Shown: positions 35,824 to 45,070 of the stretch, in pieces
Layout of the letters: every line of letters begins with the position of its first letter
Position numbering within the stretch: the first letter of the stretch is position 1
Source: Flavobacteriaceae bacterium R38
Lineage (GTDB): Bacteria > Bacteroidota > Bacteroidia > Flavobacteriales > Flavobacteriaceae
NCBI GenBank assembly: GCA_009901575.1
Contig: WXYP01000001.1
Coordinates: 806,001 to 870,000, forward strand
Reading direction: 5' to 3'
DNA: 64,000 bases
Translations under genes and position numbers: made by a program
The notes under the pieces: generated by a model
What the model was told of the DNA's origin: nothing
The model's input: only the letters and a program-made list of their open reading frames with translations
The model's database searches: none

Positions 35824-35831
35824 CAAAGTTA
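35824..35831 (-). promoter_or_regulatory. -7 element of fumC
   Basis: On the minus strand TAACTTTG, an exact TAnnTTTG match 26 bases before the fumC ATG. Confidence 0.4.
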
Positions 35832-36051
35832 CTATTTTGTCGTTGATTTACTTCCGGGTTTACTTTTTTTTTGAAGAAAGAAAATGAAGCTCTCTGAAAA
35901 GAAAAGAATAAATACTTAAAAACCTGTAATTAACTTATGAAGCGAACATGTTAAAAGTTTTGTCATAGAGAGAGAGATGATTAATAGCGAATAACATGTG
36001 ATCTTTAAAAAAAAATAAACTATAAACACATGAAATATTAATTTAATAGGG

Positions 36052-36059
36052 TATCTTTG
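36052..36059 (+). promoter_or_regulatory. -7 element of the 57-aa membrane protein gene
   Basis: TATCTTTG, an exact TAnnTTTG match 28 bases before the ATG at 36088. This supports expression of the small gene. Confidence 0.45.
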
Positions 36060-36087
36060 AACTCGAATTCGAAAATTTCAGATAATC

Positions 36088-36261
36088 ATGTTTGATTTTG
36101 ATCAATATTTAGGCTTTATCGCATTTTTAACTATCCTTACTATAGGATTTTGGTTAATGATCTTTTTGTTGACTTTCATTGTTCCTTATTGGGTAGGAGG
36201 TTCCTTGATGGAATTCCTGAAAGAGAGAAGAGAAGCTAAAAAAGCTAAATTAGAAGAATAA
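36088..36261 (+). CDS. Small membrane protein, 57 residues
   Basis: An open frame of 57 residues, too short for most gene calls. It reads MFDFDQYLGFIAFLTILTIG and continues with one long hydrophobic stretch (about residues 9-37), then a charged tail rich in Lys, Arg and Glu (MEFLKERREAKKAKLEE). It is flanked by a perfect TAnnTTTG element and, directly after its stop, by an intrinsic terminator, so it forms a complete mini-operon. Function is unknown; a bitopic inner-membrane protein with cytoplasmic C-terminus is the simplest reading. Confidence 0.75.
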   Translation: MFDFDQYLGFIAFLTILTIGFWLMIFLLTFIVPYWVGGSLMEFLKERREAKKAKLEE

Positions 36262-36290
36262 AAAAAGAAGCCAATCGGCTTCTTTTTTTA
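36261..36290. terminator. Bidirectional intrinsic terminator
   Basis: AAAAAAGAAGCC / GGCTTCTTTTTT with loop AATC, directly after the small membrane protein and before the end of the convergent outer-membrane receptor gene. Confidence 0.8.
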
Positions 36291-36315
36291 TATCCTTATC
36301 GAAGGTTAGATCAAC

Positions 36316-38799
36316 CTATCCTTGGAATTCATCATCTCCATTATCAAAATTCTGCTGATTTCTATTTCTTCTTTGCGCATCTCTTTTACTTTGATTAAAC
36401 CTGTAAGTAAAATTTAAACGAGCTGTCGTTCTTCTAAACTGAAATTCACTGTCAATAAAATTGAAATCGGTTAACGTTTCACTTCGTCTTCTGGAAGAGT
36501 TAAACACATCGCTAATATTTAGAGATAAAGTACCTTTATCTTTTAAAATATCTTTACTGAATGCTAAATTTAAAGAGAAGATACCTTCAGTTCTTGTTTG
36601 TGCATTTTCATTAGGCCCTCTGTAAAAAAGACGAGATTGCCAATCTATTTTAGCAGGTAATTTAACTGTCGAATTTATCCTGGCAAACCAACTCACATTG
36701 GTGTTGTCGAAATTTTGAAAAAATTCGTCCCCGTCATCATTTACAAAAGTAAAGTCTCCATCGGTTTCAGAATAGAAGATATTAATATTTCCGTTTAATC
36801 TCCACCATTTATATGGGTTATAAGATAGTGTAGTAGTTATTCCGTAACGATCATTAGTAGATAAGTTGGTAGGAAACCTGATATTGATTAAATCTCCGTT
36901 ATCTGTTCTTTGATCCGGATCTGTAAATGTAATAAACTGGAAGACATCTGTAGATCTTTGGTAAAATGCAGAAGCATTGAGTGTGAATTTTTTCCAACGC
37001 TTTAGAAAACCAAAATCAAATGCATTGGTAAATGCAGGCTGGATATTTGGATTTCCCTGGAATAAATTAGATTCGCTACTTCTGGAAGGAAACGGATTTA
37101 TAAAACGTGATCTCGGTCTTCTGATCCTTCTGTTAAATCCTAATGTGATGCTTGATGTTTGTGAGAATTCGTACCCTAGATTAATTGTAGGGAAAAGACT
37201 GGTATAATCCTGGTTTGAAACTTCATTAGTAGTAACCTGGTTAACAGTTACGTTTGTTATCTCTGTTCTCAAACCTAATAAAAAGGAGAATTTTTTTATT
37301 TTTCCACCATATTGAGAATAAAAAGCATTGACATCTTCTTCATAAATTAATCGGTTAGAAAGATTGGTATCTCTATCTAAAACCCCTGTATTAATATTTA
37401 AAGTATCAACGCTAAAATCGGTGTCTAATTCTCTGAAATTCCCTCTGTATCCTGCTTCAAATTGAGCATTTTTACCAATTGGCAAAACATAATCAGCTTG
37501 AGCCAATACTCTTTTTTGATCTTCTAAGGTTCTTACATTTTCTAATTCATCTGGTGTATCTGCAATGAATTCTTCTTCTGTAATTAGTGAAAACTCATCT
37601 TCTTCACTATCTTCATATTGAAAATCGGCTGTCAGCCTGTGCCCATCTTTTTTAAAATTCTGAGTGTAATTAAGAGAATATTGAAAAGTTTCATCATCTT
37701 CTTCAGAATTGTCTATTCTGATACTTCGGCTGATTAGGTTTCTGTCCGGATCAAATCGTACTGTATTATTATCTGTATCTGAAGAATTATCGCTGTTTCT
37801 GTATAAAAACGAACCGGTAAGCGTAGCTTTATCTGATAAAAAATATTCAATACCGGTATTGATGTTATAACCATTCCTGACCCTATCGAAATCCCTGTCT
37901 TCTTCAACGAAACGGTTATTGCTGAAAAAGTTTTCTGAGTTATTTTCTGCATCTCCGGGGATATCCCTGTAATTATAAGCAGACGTATTAAATATATTAA
38001 AGTTTTTTGTTCTGTAATTTAGATTTAAGGAAAGTCCGTGATTTCCAGGGATTCCTGTATTTGCAGAAACAGATCCGTTAAGGCCTTCTCCTTTTCCTCT
38101 TTTTAAGATGATGTTTAGGATCCCTGCTGTACCTTCTGCGTCATAACGTGCAGAGGGAGAAGTAATAACCTCTACTTTTTCAATAGCATCTGCAGGCAAT
38201 TGTCTAAGTGCGTCTGTAGAGCTCAAACCAACTAAGCCTGAAGGTTTACCATTGATTAAGATTCTGACATTATCGTTTCCTCTCAATGAAATATTACCTT
38301 CAACATCAACAGAAACAGACGGAACATTATCCAAAACATCACTTACAGAACCTCCTTTTACAGTAAGATCTTTTCCAACATTGTATATTTTTTTATCCAA
38401 TCGTATTTCAACCTGTGCACGCTCGGCTACAACCTCTACACCTTCCAAAACAGCGACATCCATTTGTAATGAATATACCCCTAAATTAGAACTACTGGTT
38501 AAATTCTGATTTTTTATTTCAAGAGTTTTAAAAGTTAGGTATTCTACCTTAATATTATAATTCCCTGGAAAAATATCAACTTCAAAGTTTCCTTTTTCAT
38601 CTGTAATAGTCCCTGTTAAAATATTAGCCCGCCTGGTGTGTTGTAAGCTAACCGTTGCATATTCTAAAGGCTGATTAGTCTCTTTATCAATTACTTTTCC
38701 GCTAACCTTAATTTTAGAAATTTGGGGCCGTTGCGCAAAAATAACTTCTGATTTTAATAAAAATACAAACGCCAAAGCGATCAGTATGGTTTTCTTCAT
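36316..38799 (-). CDS. TonB-dependent receptor-like outer-membrane beta-barrel protein
   Basis: An 827-residue outer-membrane protein: signal peptide (LLKSEVIFAQ), an N-terminal carboxypeptidase-regulatory-like beta-sandwich (VSGKVIDKETNQPLEYATVSL, typical of Bacteroidota receptors), a plug domain (ADAIEKVEVITSPSARYDAEG, GTAGILNIILKRG) and a long C-terminal barrel. It belongs to the 'outer membrane beta-barrel family' group in which no TonB box and no SusD partner are evident. The ligand is unknown; isolated genes of this kind may take up peptides, metals or siderophores. It is monocistronic. Confidence 0.88.
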   Translation of the reverse strand: MKKTILIALAFVFLLKSEVIFAQRPQISKIKVSGKVIDKETNQPLEYATVSLQHTRRANILTGTITDEKGNFEVDIFPGNYNIKVEYLTFKTLEIKNQNLTSSSNLGVYSLQMDVAVLEGVEVVAERAQVEIRLDKKIYNVGKDLTVKGGSVSDVLDNVPSVSVDVEGNISLRGNDNVRILINGKPSGLVGLSSTDALRQLPADAIEKVEVITSPSARYDAEGTAGILNIILKRGKGEGLNGSVSANTGIPGNHGLSLNLNYRTKNFNIFNTSAYNYRDIPGDAENNSENFFSNNRFVEEDRDFDRVRNGYNINTGIEYFLSDKATLTGSFLYRNSDNSSDTDNNTVRFDPDRNLISRSIRIDNSEEDDETFQYSLNYTQNFKKDGHRLTADFQYEDSEEDEFSLITEEEFIADTPDELENVRTLEDQKRVLAQADYVLPIGKNAQFEAGYRGNFRELDTDFSVDTLNINTGVLDRDTNLSNRLIYEEDVNAFYSQYGGKIKKFSFLLGLRTEITNVTVNQVTTNEVSNQDYTSLFPTINLGYEFSQTSSITLGFNRRIRRPRSRFINPFPSRSSESNLFQGNPNIQPAFTNAFDFGFLKRWKKFTLNASAFYQRSTDVFQFITFTDPDQRTDNGDLINIRFPTNLSTNDRYGITTTLSYNPYKWWRLNGNINIFYSETDGDFTFVNDDGDEFFQNFDNTNVSWFARINSTVKLPAKIDWQSRLFYRGPNENAQTRTEGIFSLNLAFSKDILKDKGTLSLNISDVFNSSRRRSETLTDFNFIDSEFQFRRTTARLNFTYRFNQSKRDAQRRNRNQQNFDNGDDEFQG

Positions 38800-38901
38800 T
38801 GTAGTTTAGTTAATTGTTACTTCTTATTTAGAGTTAGAATTCTAAATAGGATCGCTAAAGTAAGAGAAGGTTTAACGGGGTTTGGTTAAATGTTTGTTAA
38901 A

Positions 38902-38930
38902 TAAAAAAGCCGCAATTAATTGCGGCTTTA
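38902..38930 (-). terminator. Intrinsic terminator after arsC-like gene
   Basis: AAAGCCGCAATT / AATTGCGGCTTT is a perfect palindrome of 24 bases followed on the minus strand by a T-run; it separates the ArsC-like gene from the outer-membrane receptor gene on the same strand. Confidence 0.8.
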
Positions 38931-38936
38931 GTAGTT

Positions 38937-39278
38937 TTATAAAATAGTAGTTATCGTTTGTGGAGGCCTTCCGATGATGGCTTTATTTCCGTTAATTACA
39001 ATGGGCCTTTCTATAAGTTTAGGGTGCTGAATCATGATAGAAATGAGCTGTTCATCATTTAACGTTTTTCCTTTGAACTGTTCTTTCCAGATGACTTCAT
39101 TTTTTCTGATTAGTTGCTCAGGCTTGATCGCTAAAAAACTGATAACTTCTCTTAACTCTGCTTCAGAAGGAGTAGCCTCTAAATATTTAACAATTTCAAA
39201 CTCTTTTCCAGAATTTTGTAGAATTTCCAATCCCTCTCTGGATTTACTACATCTCGGATTGTGATATATCTTGATCAT
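38937..39278 (-). CDS. arsC: ArsC-family reductase (arsenate reductase, glutaredoxin type)
   Basis: A 113-residue thioredoxin-fold protein of the ArsC/Spx family with the active-site Cys in HNPRCSKSREGL and the arginine-bearing ERPIVINGNKAIIGRP motif. This matches glutaredoxin-dependent arsenate reductase, which turns arsenate to arsenite in the cytoplasm. No arsB, arsR or acr3 gene is nearby; it sits 52 bases after prfB, so it looks like a housekeeping member and its real substrate could differ (YffB-like). It has its own terminator. Confidence 0.85.
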   Translation of the reverse strand: MIKIYHNPRCSKSREGLEILQNSGKEFEIVKYLEATPSEAELREVISFLAIKPEQLIRKNEVIWKEQFKGKTLNDEQLISIMIQHPKLIERPIVINGNKAIIGRPPQTITTIL

Positions 39279-39330
39279 TTGGATTTATATGACTATATTA
39301 TTTATTTCTGTTTTTTTAATTAAGAATACT

Positions 39331-40429
39331 TTATTCTTCAACTTTCTGTCCCATCATCATTAGAAAAGCTTTTAGGAATTCATCTATCCCACCATTCATT
39401 ACAGCTTCTACATTACCTGTTTCGTAACTTGTTCTGACATCTTTTACTAATTTATAAGGATGCATTACGTAATTGCGTATTTGTGAACCCCATTCGATTT
39501 TCATTTTAGAAGATTCAATTTCATCCCTGGCAGCTTGCTGTTTTCTAAGTTCAATTTCATACAATTGAGATTTCAGCATTTGCATAGCTTTTTCTCTGTT
39601 TTCGAGCTGAGAACGGGTTTCAGAATTATGGATAACAATTCCGGAAGGATGGTGAGTAAGGATAGCTTTTGTTTCTACCTTATTTACATTTTGCCCACCG
39701 GCACCGCTGGATCGTGCAAAATCCCATGAAATATCTGCAGGGTTAATATCAATTTCTATACTGTCATCTGCAAGTGGATATACATAAACCGAAGCAAAAG
39801 AAGTATGCCTTTTAGCATTACTGTCAAAAGGAGAGATACGTACTAATCGATGTACTCCATTTTCTCCTTTTAAATAACCAAAAGCGTATTCCCCATCAAT
39901 TTCTAAAGTGACTGTTTTGATCCCTGCAACATCACCTTCCTGGAAATTGAGTTCTTTAATTTTATAACCATTTTTTTCGCTCCACATCATGTACATACGC
40001 ATCAACATGGAAGCCCAATCACAACTTTCTGTACCACCTGCACCAGCAGTTATTTGTAACACAGCACTCATGCGGTCGCCTTCTTCAGAAAGCATATTCC
40101 TGAATTCTATATTTTCCAGGTGATCTGTAGCTTTTTTAAAATGATCTTCAACTTCTTCTAAGGTAGTTTCTCCTTCTTTATAAAACTCAAATAAGATTTC
40201 GAGATCCCCGATAAGACTTTTAGCGAGTTCATAATCTTCGACCCACTTTTTCTTACTTCTTAAAGATTGCATGAATACTTCTGCCTCTCTGGGCTTATTC
40301 CAGAAATCCGGAGCAAAAGTCTTTTCTTCGTCGTTAGTAATTTCTATAAGTTTAGCATCAATGTCAAAGATACCTCCTTAACGCACCAAGGCGTTCTAAA
40401 AGATCTTTTATCTGATCTGTAGTAACCAT
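39331..40429 (-). CDS. prfB: Peptide chain release factor 2, expressed by programmed +1 frameshift
   Basis: RF2 ends translation at UGA and UAA codons. The coding sequence is split: 21 codons from ATG (40427-40429) run to the leucine codon CTT at 40369-40367, followed by an in-frame TGA (40366-40364). Skipping one base gives GAC and opens the long frame from 40365 to 39331. The slippage site CTTTGAC is preceded by the Shine-Dalgarno-like AGGAGG (40378-40373), as in E. coli prfB. The joined product is 365 residues with SPF (ISPFDSNAKR) and GGQ (SSGAGGQNVNK). Calling only the 313-residue open frame would lose the N-terminus. Confidence 0.95.
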
Positions 40430-40447
40430 AAATTTTTCAATTTTGAA

Positions 40448-40481
40448 CAAAAATACTATTTACCTGAGGGTGAAGAAACAA
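40448..40481 (-). promoter_or_regulatory. Promoter of prfB (-33 TTG and -7 TATTTTTG)
   Basis: On the minus strand, TTG (40479-40481) and TATTTTTG (40448-40455) are separated by 23 bases, within the range of Bacteroidota promoters, and the -7 element ends 19 bases before the ATG. Confidence 0.55.
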
Positions 40482-40679
40482 TTTTATATAAATTTATACC
40501 CTTATCAGCTAAATATTTTCAAATGAAACAAACGTTAATAGATTTTGAACTTTTTTTCACAAAAAAGAAGATTCAAAGTTATTAATAAGAGAAGATGATG
40601 ATTGTTTCAAGTAATTGTCAAAATTCTCACCTTTTTAATTGACGTATTTAGATTATAAATTAAAAATAGCTAAACGCAT

Positions 40680-43088
40680 ATGAAAAAAGTAGTACTTCTA
40701 ATTTCAATCTTATCTAGTTTTATTATTCATGCTCAGTTCCTTGAAAAAAAGGAGGGTTTGAAAAAATATGAAGGTTTTTTTGACTTTCACTATGATCAAA
40801 AAGAAGATAAAATATATCTTGAAGTTTCAGACCTGGAAAAAGAGTTTTTATATGTTTATTCTCTTAGTAGTGGTGTTGGAAGTAATGATATAGGCTTGGA
40901 CAGAGGACAATTGGGAAATGAACAAGTTGTAAAATTTCAAAGAGCAGGGGATAAATTATTATTGGTTCAGCCTAATCTTGATTACAGGGCAATTACTAAT
41001 AATGAATTAGAAAGAAAATCTGTAGAACAAGCATTTGCTAAGTCGGTATTATTCGGATTTAAAATTGAAGAAGAAAAAGACGGAACTTTTATCATTGATA
41101 TTACTTCTTTTTTAATGCAGGATGTACATGGTGTAAAAAGACGTCTTTCCGGTTTAAATCAAGGAAACTATAATGTAGACCTTTCAAAAAGTGCACTGGC
41201 TTTAGAACGCACCAAAGCTTTTCCTAAAAATGTTGAATTTGAAGCATTGCTTACCTTTAAAGGTGAAGCGAGAGGCGGAGAAATACGATCTGTAACTCCT
41301 AACCCCGGATTGGTATCGGTAATAGAACATCATTCATTTATTGAGCTACCTGATAATAATTATAAAAAACGTGTATTTGATCCTAGAAGCGGAGCCATTT
41401 CTATTTCATATTTTGATTATGCAACCCCTGTATTTGAACCTATTCAGAAAAGATATATTACACGTCACAGGCTTGAAAAGAAAAATCCCGGAGCTGCTGT
41501 GAGCGAAGCAAAAGAGCCCATCATTTATTATTTGGATAATGGTACGCCAGAGCCTATTCGTTCTGCACTTCTTGAAGGCGGAAAATGGTGGAATCAGGCG
41601 TTTGAAGCCATAGGTTATAAAGACGCATTTCAGGTGAAAATATTACCAGATGATGCAGACCCATTAGATGTTAGATACAATGTTATTCAGTGGGTACATC
41701 GCTCTACAAGAGGGTGGAGCTACGGGGGTAGTGTTATTGATCCCAGAACAGGAGAAATTTTAAAAGGACATGTAAGTCTGGGAAGTCTTAGAATCCGTCA
41801 GGATTTTCTAATTGCTCAGGCATTGATGAATAAACCCTTTGCAGAGCGTGATGATAACTATCAGCCAATGTTGGATTTGGCATTAGCAAGAATTCGTCAG
41901 TTATCCGCCCATGAAATAGGTCATACTATTGGTTTTGCTCATAATTTTGCTGCAAGTATAAGTGACAGAGCTTCTGTAATGGATTATCCGCATCCAAGAT
42001 TCAGCATAAAAAATGGTAATATAGATTTTAGCGATGCTTATGATACTAAGATAGGTGCATGGGATAAAGTAACAGTGGCATATTCATATTCTGAATTTCC
42101 TGAAGGAACTAACGAAAGAGAAGCACTTAATAACATTTTAAGTGATGCTCAAAAAAGAGGATTGCGATTTATCTCAGATAGTGATGCCAGGCCGCAAGGG
42201 GGAGCTCATGCTTATGCTCATTTATGGGATGTTGGTGAAGCAGCAGAAAGCGGATTGGAGCATACATTAAATATTAGAGAAATAGCGATTAAAAATTTCT
42301 CAAAAGATAACATTAGAAGCAATGAACCTTATTCTGTTTTAGAAGATGTTTTTGTTCCGCTATACTTCTTTCATCGTTATCAAACCGAAGCAGCGACTAA
42401 AGTTATTGGAGGTTTAGACTATAATTATGCCATAAAAGGAGACGGGCAGTTAATAAGTAAAGTAGTAGATGAAAAAATACAGAAAAAGACTTTAAAAGAG
42501 ATCCTAAAAACTTTAGATGCAGATGTCCTTGCAATCCCGGAAGATAAATTAGCATTGTTTCCTCCGAGAGCTATGGGGTATGGAAGAACCAGGGAATCTT
42601 TTAGAGGAAGGACAGGAGTTGCTTTTGATCCGTTAAGTGCTGCAGCAACAGCCAGTGAAATGACTCTAGGTTTGTTATTAAACCCACAAAGAGCACAACG
42701 CCTGGTTCAACAAAAGGCATTTGATAAAAAACAACTAGGGCTTAGTGATATGATTAATGAGTTGATAGATAAAACGATAAAAGCCAAGATAGAAAAAGGA
42801 TACAAAGGAGAAATTCAAAAAACAGTAAATTATAACGTATTGAAATATTTAATGAATTTATCTGCAAGAGATACCAATGCTACCCAAGTTAGATCTATTG
42901 TAAATTTTGAATTAATGCGTTTGAATACATGGCTTAAAGGAAAGCCAATAGATCCGGCTGCCATATTAATGAGCAAAAATATAGATGGGTTTTTAGGAAA
43001 TCCAAGCGGATTTAAAACAATTCCTTCTCCAAAAATCCCTGATGGTTCTCCAATTGGATCTGATGTGTGTAATTACGGAGAGTTTTAA
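40680..43088 (+). CDS. Secreted zinc-dependent metalloprotease (DUF5117/DUF4953 type)
   Basis: An 802-residue exported protein with a signal peptide (SFIIHAQ) and a metzincin-like zinc site, HEIGHTIGFAHNF, in which three histidines (HExxHxxGxxH) bind zinc and Glu is catalytic; a Met-turn candidate follows in SVMDYPHPRF. The N-terminal half corresponds to the DUF5117-like region (YVYSLSSGVGSNDIGLDRGQ). Large members of this family are common in Bacteroidota and Chloroflexi; substrates are not known. It is 44 bases upstream of the aldolase gene, perhaps co-transcribed. Confidence 0.87.
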   Translation: MKKVVLLISILSSFIIHAQFLEKKEGLKKYEGFFDFHYDQKEDKIYLEVSDLEKEFLYVYSLSSGVGSNDIGLDRGQLGNEQVVKFQRAGDKLLLVQPNLDYRAITNNELERKSVEQAFAKSVLFGFKIEEEKDGTFIIDITSFLMQDVHGVKRRLSGLNQGNYNVDLSKSALALERTKAFPKNVEFEALLTFKGEARGGEIRSVTPNPGLVSVIEHHSFIELPDNNYKKRVFDPRSGAISISYFDYATPVFEPIQKRYITRHRLEKKNPGAAVSEAKEPIIYYLDNGTPEPIRSALLEGGKWWNQAFEAIGYKDAFQVKILPDDADPLDVRYNVIQWVHRSTRGWSYGGSVIDPRTGEILKGHVSLGSLRIRQDFLIAQALMNKPFAERDDNYQPMLDLALARIRQLSAHEIGHTIGFAHNFAASISDRASVMDYPHPRFSIKNGNIDFSDAYDTKIGAWDKVTVAYSYSEFPEGTNEREALNNILSDAQKRGLRFISDSDARPQGGAHAYAHLWDVGEAAESGLEHTLNIREIAIKNFSKDNIRSNEPYSVLEDVFVPLYFFHRYQTEAATKVIGGLDYNYAIKGDGQLISKVVDEKIQKKTLKEILKTLDADVLAIPEDKLALFPPRAMGYGRTRESFRGRTGVAFDPLSAAATASEMTLGLLLNPQRAQRLVQQKAFDKKQLGLSDMINELIDKTIKAKIEKGYKGEIQKTVNYNVLKYLMNLSARDTNATQVRSIVNFELMRLNTWLKGKPIDPAAILMSKNIDGFLGNPSGFKTIPSPKIPDGSPIGSDVCNYGEF

Positions 43089-43132
43089 GAGGTAATACTA
43101 ATTAATTTGATATTTTAAGCGATAAAAAACAG

Positions 43133-44170
43133 ATGAAAATAAATCTAATAAGTGATACTACTACTCGTCCTACCCAGGGGATGCTAGATGCTATGATGAG
43201 CGCAAAAGTAGGAGACGATGTATTTAAAGAAGATGAAACAATTAACCTTTTAGAAGCTAAGATTGCCAATATGTTCAATAAGGAAGCAGCATTGTTTTTT
43301 CCTAGCGGGACTATGGCCAATCAAACAGCAATTAAAATACACACTCAGCCGGGAGATCAGCTTATCTGCGATAAATATGCTCATGTATATAATTATGAAG
43401 GGGGAGGAGTGAGTTTTAACAGTAATGCTTCTTGTAAACTGGTTGATGGAAATAGAGGAATGATGACAGCAGAACAGGTGAGAGCTGCTATAAATCCGCC
43501 AGATTTTTACCACAGTCCGCTTACATCTTTAGTTTGTATTGAAAATACAACGAATAAAGGTGGGGGAGCATGTTGGGATTTTAAGGAAATTGAAAAGATT
43601 AGAAAGGTTTGTGATGAGCATCACCTTAAGTATCATCTTGATGGTGCACGCTTATGGAATGCTTTGGTAGAAAAAGGCGAGACCACTCAACAATACGGAA
43701 ACATCTTTGATACAATCTCTGTTTGTTTATCTAAAGGAATGGGATGCCCTATTGGATCTGTACTGGTAGGAAGTAAAGAAGATATGGACAAAGCATTGCG
43801 TATTAGAAAAATATTAGGTGGAGGAATGCGACAGGTAGGATATCTGGGGGCTGCTGCTCTTTATGCTCTAGAACATCATTTTGAGCGTTTACAAGAAGAT
43901 CATGACAGAGCAAAAGAAATTGGTAATACCCTTAAAACATTGCCTTTTATTAAAAGCGTAGAACCTATAGAAACCAATATTGTTATTTTTAATCTGGCTG
44001 ATGATGTGGATGAACAAGCATTTTTAGCAACATTAAAAGAAAACGATATTTATATTATAGGAATGGGGCAGGGGAAACTGCGTATGGTGACTCATTTAGA
44101 TTATACCAGTGAAATGCACGATCAGTTATTAACTATATTGAATGGCTTAACAATAAAAAAGCACTCTTAA
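43133..44170 (+). CDS. ltaE: Low-specificity L-threonine aldolase
   Basis: A 345-residue PLP enzyme of fold type I that splits L-threonine or L-allo-threonine to glycine and acetaldehyde. It shows NLISDTTTRPTQGML near the start, the FFPSGTMANQTAI phosphate-binding segment, HLDGARLWNA with the cofactor Asp and SVCLSKGMGCPIGSVLVG with the Schiff-base Lys. The family and length fit well. The last codons overlap a terminator hairpin. Confidence 0.92.
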   Translation: MKINLISDTTTRPTQGMLDAMMSAKVGDDVFKEDETINLLEAKIANMFNKEAALFFPSGTMANQTAIKIHTQPGDQLICDKYAHVYNYEGGGVSFNSNASCKLVDGNRGMMTAEQVRAAINPPDFYHSPLTSLVCIENTTNKGGGACWDFKEIEKIRKVCDEHHLKYHLDGARLWNALVEKGETTQQYGNIFDTISVCLSKGMGCPIGSVLVGSKEDMDKALRIRKILGGGMRQVGYLGAAALYALEHHFERLQEDHDRAKEIGNTLKTLPFIKSVEPIETNIVIFNLADDVDEQAFLATLKENDIYIIGMGQGKLRMVTHLDYTSEMHDQLLTILNGLTIKKHS

Positions 44171-44185
44171 AAAGAGTGCTTTTTT
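44155..44185. terminator. Intrinsic terminator overlapping the end of the aldolase gene
   Basis: AAAAAAGCACTCTT / AAGAGTGCTTTTTT is a perfect 14-bp inverted repeat; the left arm encodes KKHS and the stop falls in the loop. It can also stop transcription of the convergent DUF1508 gene. Confidence 0.82.
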
Positions 44186-44214
44186 ATTTACTGATTTTTT
44201 GTTCTCGTTCTGTT

Positions 44215-44538
44215 TTAAGCATCTTTTACTTCCGCATCCGGAGCATTTGTTTTAACAGATTCAATTCCGTTTTCCATCCCAGCTTCTGAAGCATACATTT
44301 GACTGCTTCCTATGATTTGCCCATTTCCTGCTTTAATGTTGAAGTGAAACTTCCCGTTTTTAGCAGTCTTACGTTCAAATTTACTATCGTCACCGCAATT
44401 CTTTTTTACAGAGTCTATACCATTTTTAGCTCCGCTTATATCTGCATAACCTTGACTTGATAATATGATTTGTCCGTTTTTAGCCTTTAGATTAAAATAA
44501 AATTTCTGATTGTTTTCACTCTGAAATAATTCAAACAT
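44215..44538 (-). CDS. YegP-family protein (tandem DUF1508 domains)
   Basis: A 107-residue protein made of two copies of the ~50-residue DUF1508 module: KFYFNLKAKNGQIILSSQGY...GIDSVKKN and KFHFNIKAGNGQIIGSSQMY...GIESVKTN. The module is a small beta-beta-alpha unit found singly or in tandem in bacteria; function is unknown. It lies 60 bases downstream of the YbaB gene on the same strand. Confidence 0.9.
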   Translation of the reverse strand: MFELFQSENNQKFYFNLKAKNGQIILSSQGYADISGAKNGIDSVKKNCGDDSKFERKTAKNGKFHFNIKAGNGQIIGSSQMYASEAGMENGIESVKTNAPDAEVKDA

Positions 44539-44598
44539 AATTTATGTGTTTTAGTTGTAATTTTATAAAAATAGAAAATAATGTTTAAAAATTCTAAC

Positions 44599-44922
44599 CT
44601 ATTTAAATAAATCCATTCCAGGAATATTTGGCATGCCTTCTTTAGCAACAGCGCCTAATTCTGCTTCTTGTATTTTAGATGCTTTTTCTATAGCTTTATT
44701 TAGAGTGATTACCAAAAAATCTTCAAGCTGTTCTTTGTCTTCCAATAAGGCATCATCAATCTCAATAGCTTTTAATTCTCTATTGGCAGTGATGGTCACT
44801 TTTAAACTATTGTCAGTTGATTTTTCATCAATTAAAACGGTATTTAATCTTTTTTTAGTTTCTTCAACTTTGGCTTGGGTTTCTTTTAGTTTACCCATCA
44901 TTCCCATTAAATCTCCAAACAT
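44599..44922 (-). CDS. YbaB/EbfC family nucleoid-associated protein
   Basis: A 107-residue protein of the EbfC family, dimeric DNA-binding proteins that coat the nucleoid. Typical features are the [19 protein letters not shown] helix, a central strand with [16 protein letters not shown], and a helix with [25 protein letters not shown]. In many genomes it lies beside dnaX and recR, which are not present here. A good promoter is seen just upstream. Confidence 0.92.
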   Translation of the reverse strand: MFGDLMGMMGKLKETQAKVEETKKRLNTVLIDEKSTDNSLKVTITANRELKAIEIDDALLEDKEQLEDFLVITLNKAIEKASKIQEAELGAVAKEGMPNIPGMDLFK

Positions 44923-44948
44923 TTTTTATGTATTTTAAATTAGTACTG

Positions 44949-44981
44949 CAAAATTATCAAATCGATTTAAATCTGATACAA
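44949..44981 (-). promoter_or_regulatory. Promoter of ybaB (-33 TTTTG and -7 TAATTTTG)
   Basis: On the minus strand TTG (44979-44981) and TAATTTTG (44949-44956) are separated by 22 bases and the -7 element ends 26 bases before the ATG. Confidence 0.6.
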
Positions 44982-45035
44982 AAGAAAGAATAATAATTAT
45001 TCTTTTTATTGTAGAAGTATCTAGTCTTTAAGTTT

Positions 45036-45043
45036 TATTTTTG
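45036..45043 (+). promoter_or_regulatory. -7 element of the prolyl oligopeptidase gene
   Basis: TATTTTTG, an exact TAnnTTTG match. It overlaps the first possible TTG start (45041), so transcription would begin after that codon; this argues for the start at 45071. Confidence 0.5.
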
Positions 45044-45070
45044 TCATCTTTATCAGATAAAAAATTCAGT

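Noticed and set aside
38937-39278. Arsenic-resistance operon
   Set aside because: Only a single ArsC-like gene is present, next to prfB, without regulator or efflux pump.
39331-40272. prfB as a shortened gene or pseudogene
   Set aside because: The missing N-terminus is present upstream and joined by the classic CTTTGAC frameshift site, so the gene is intact.
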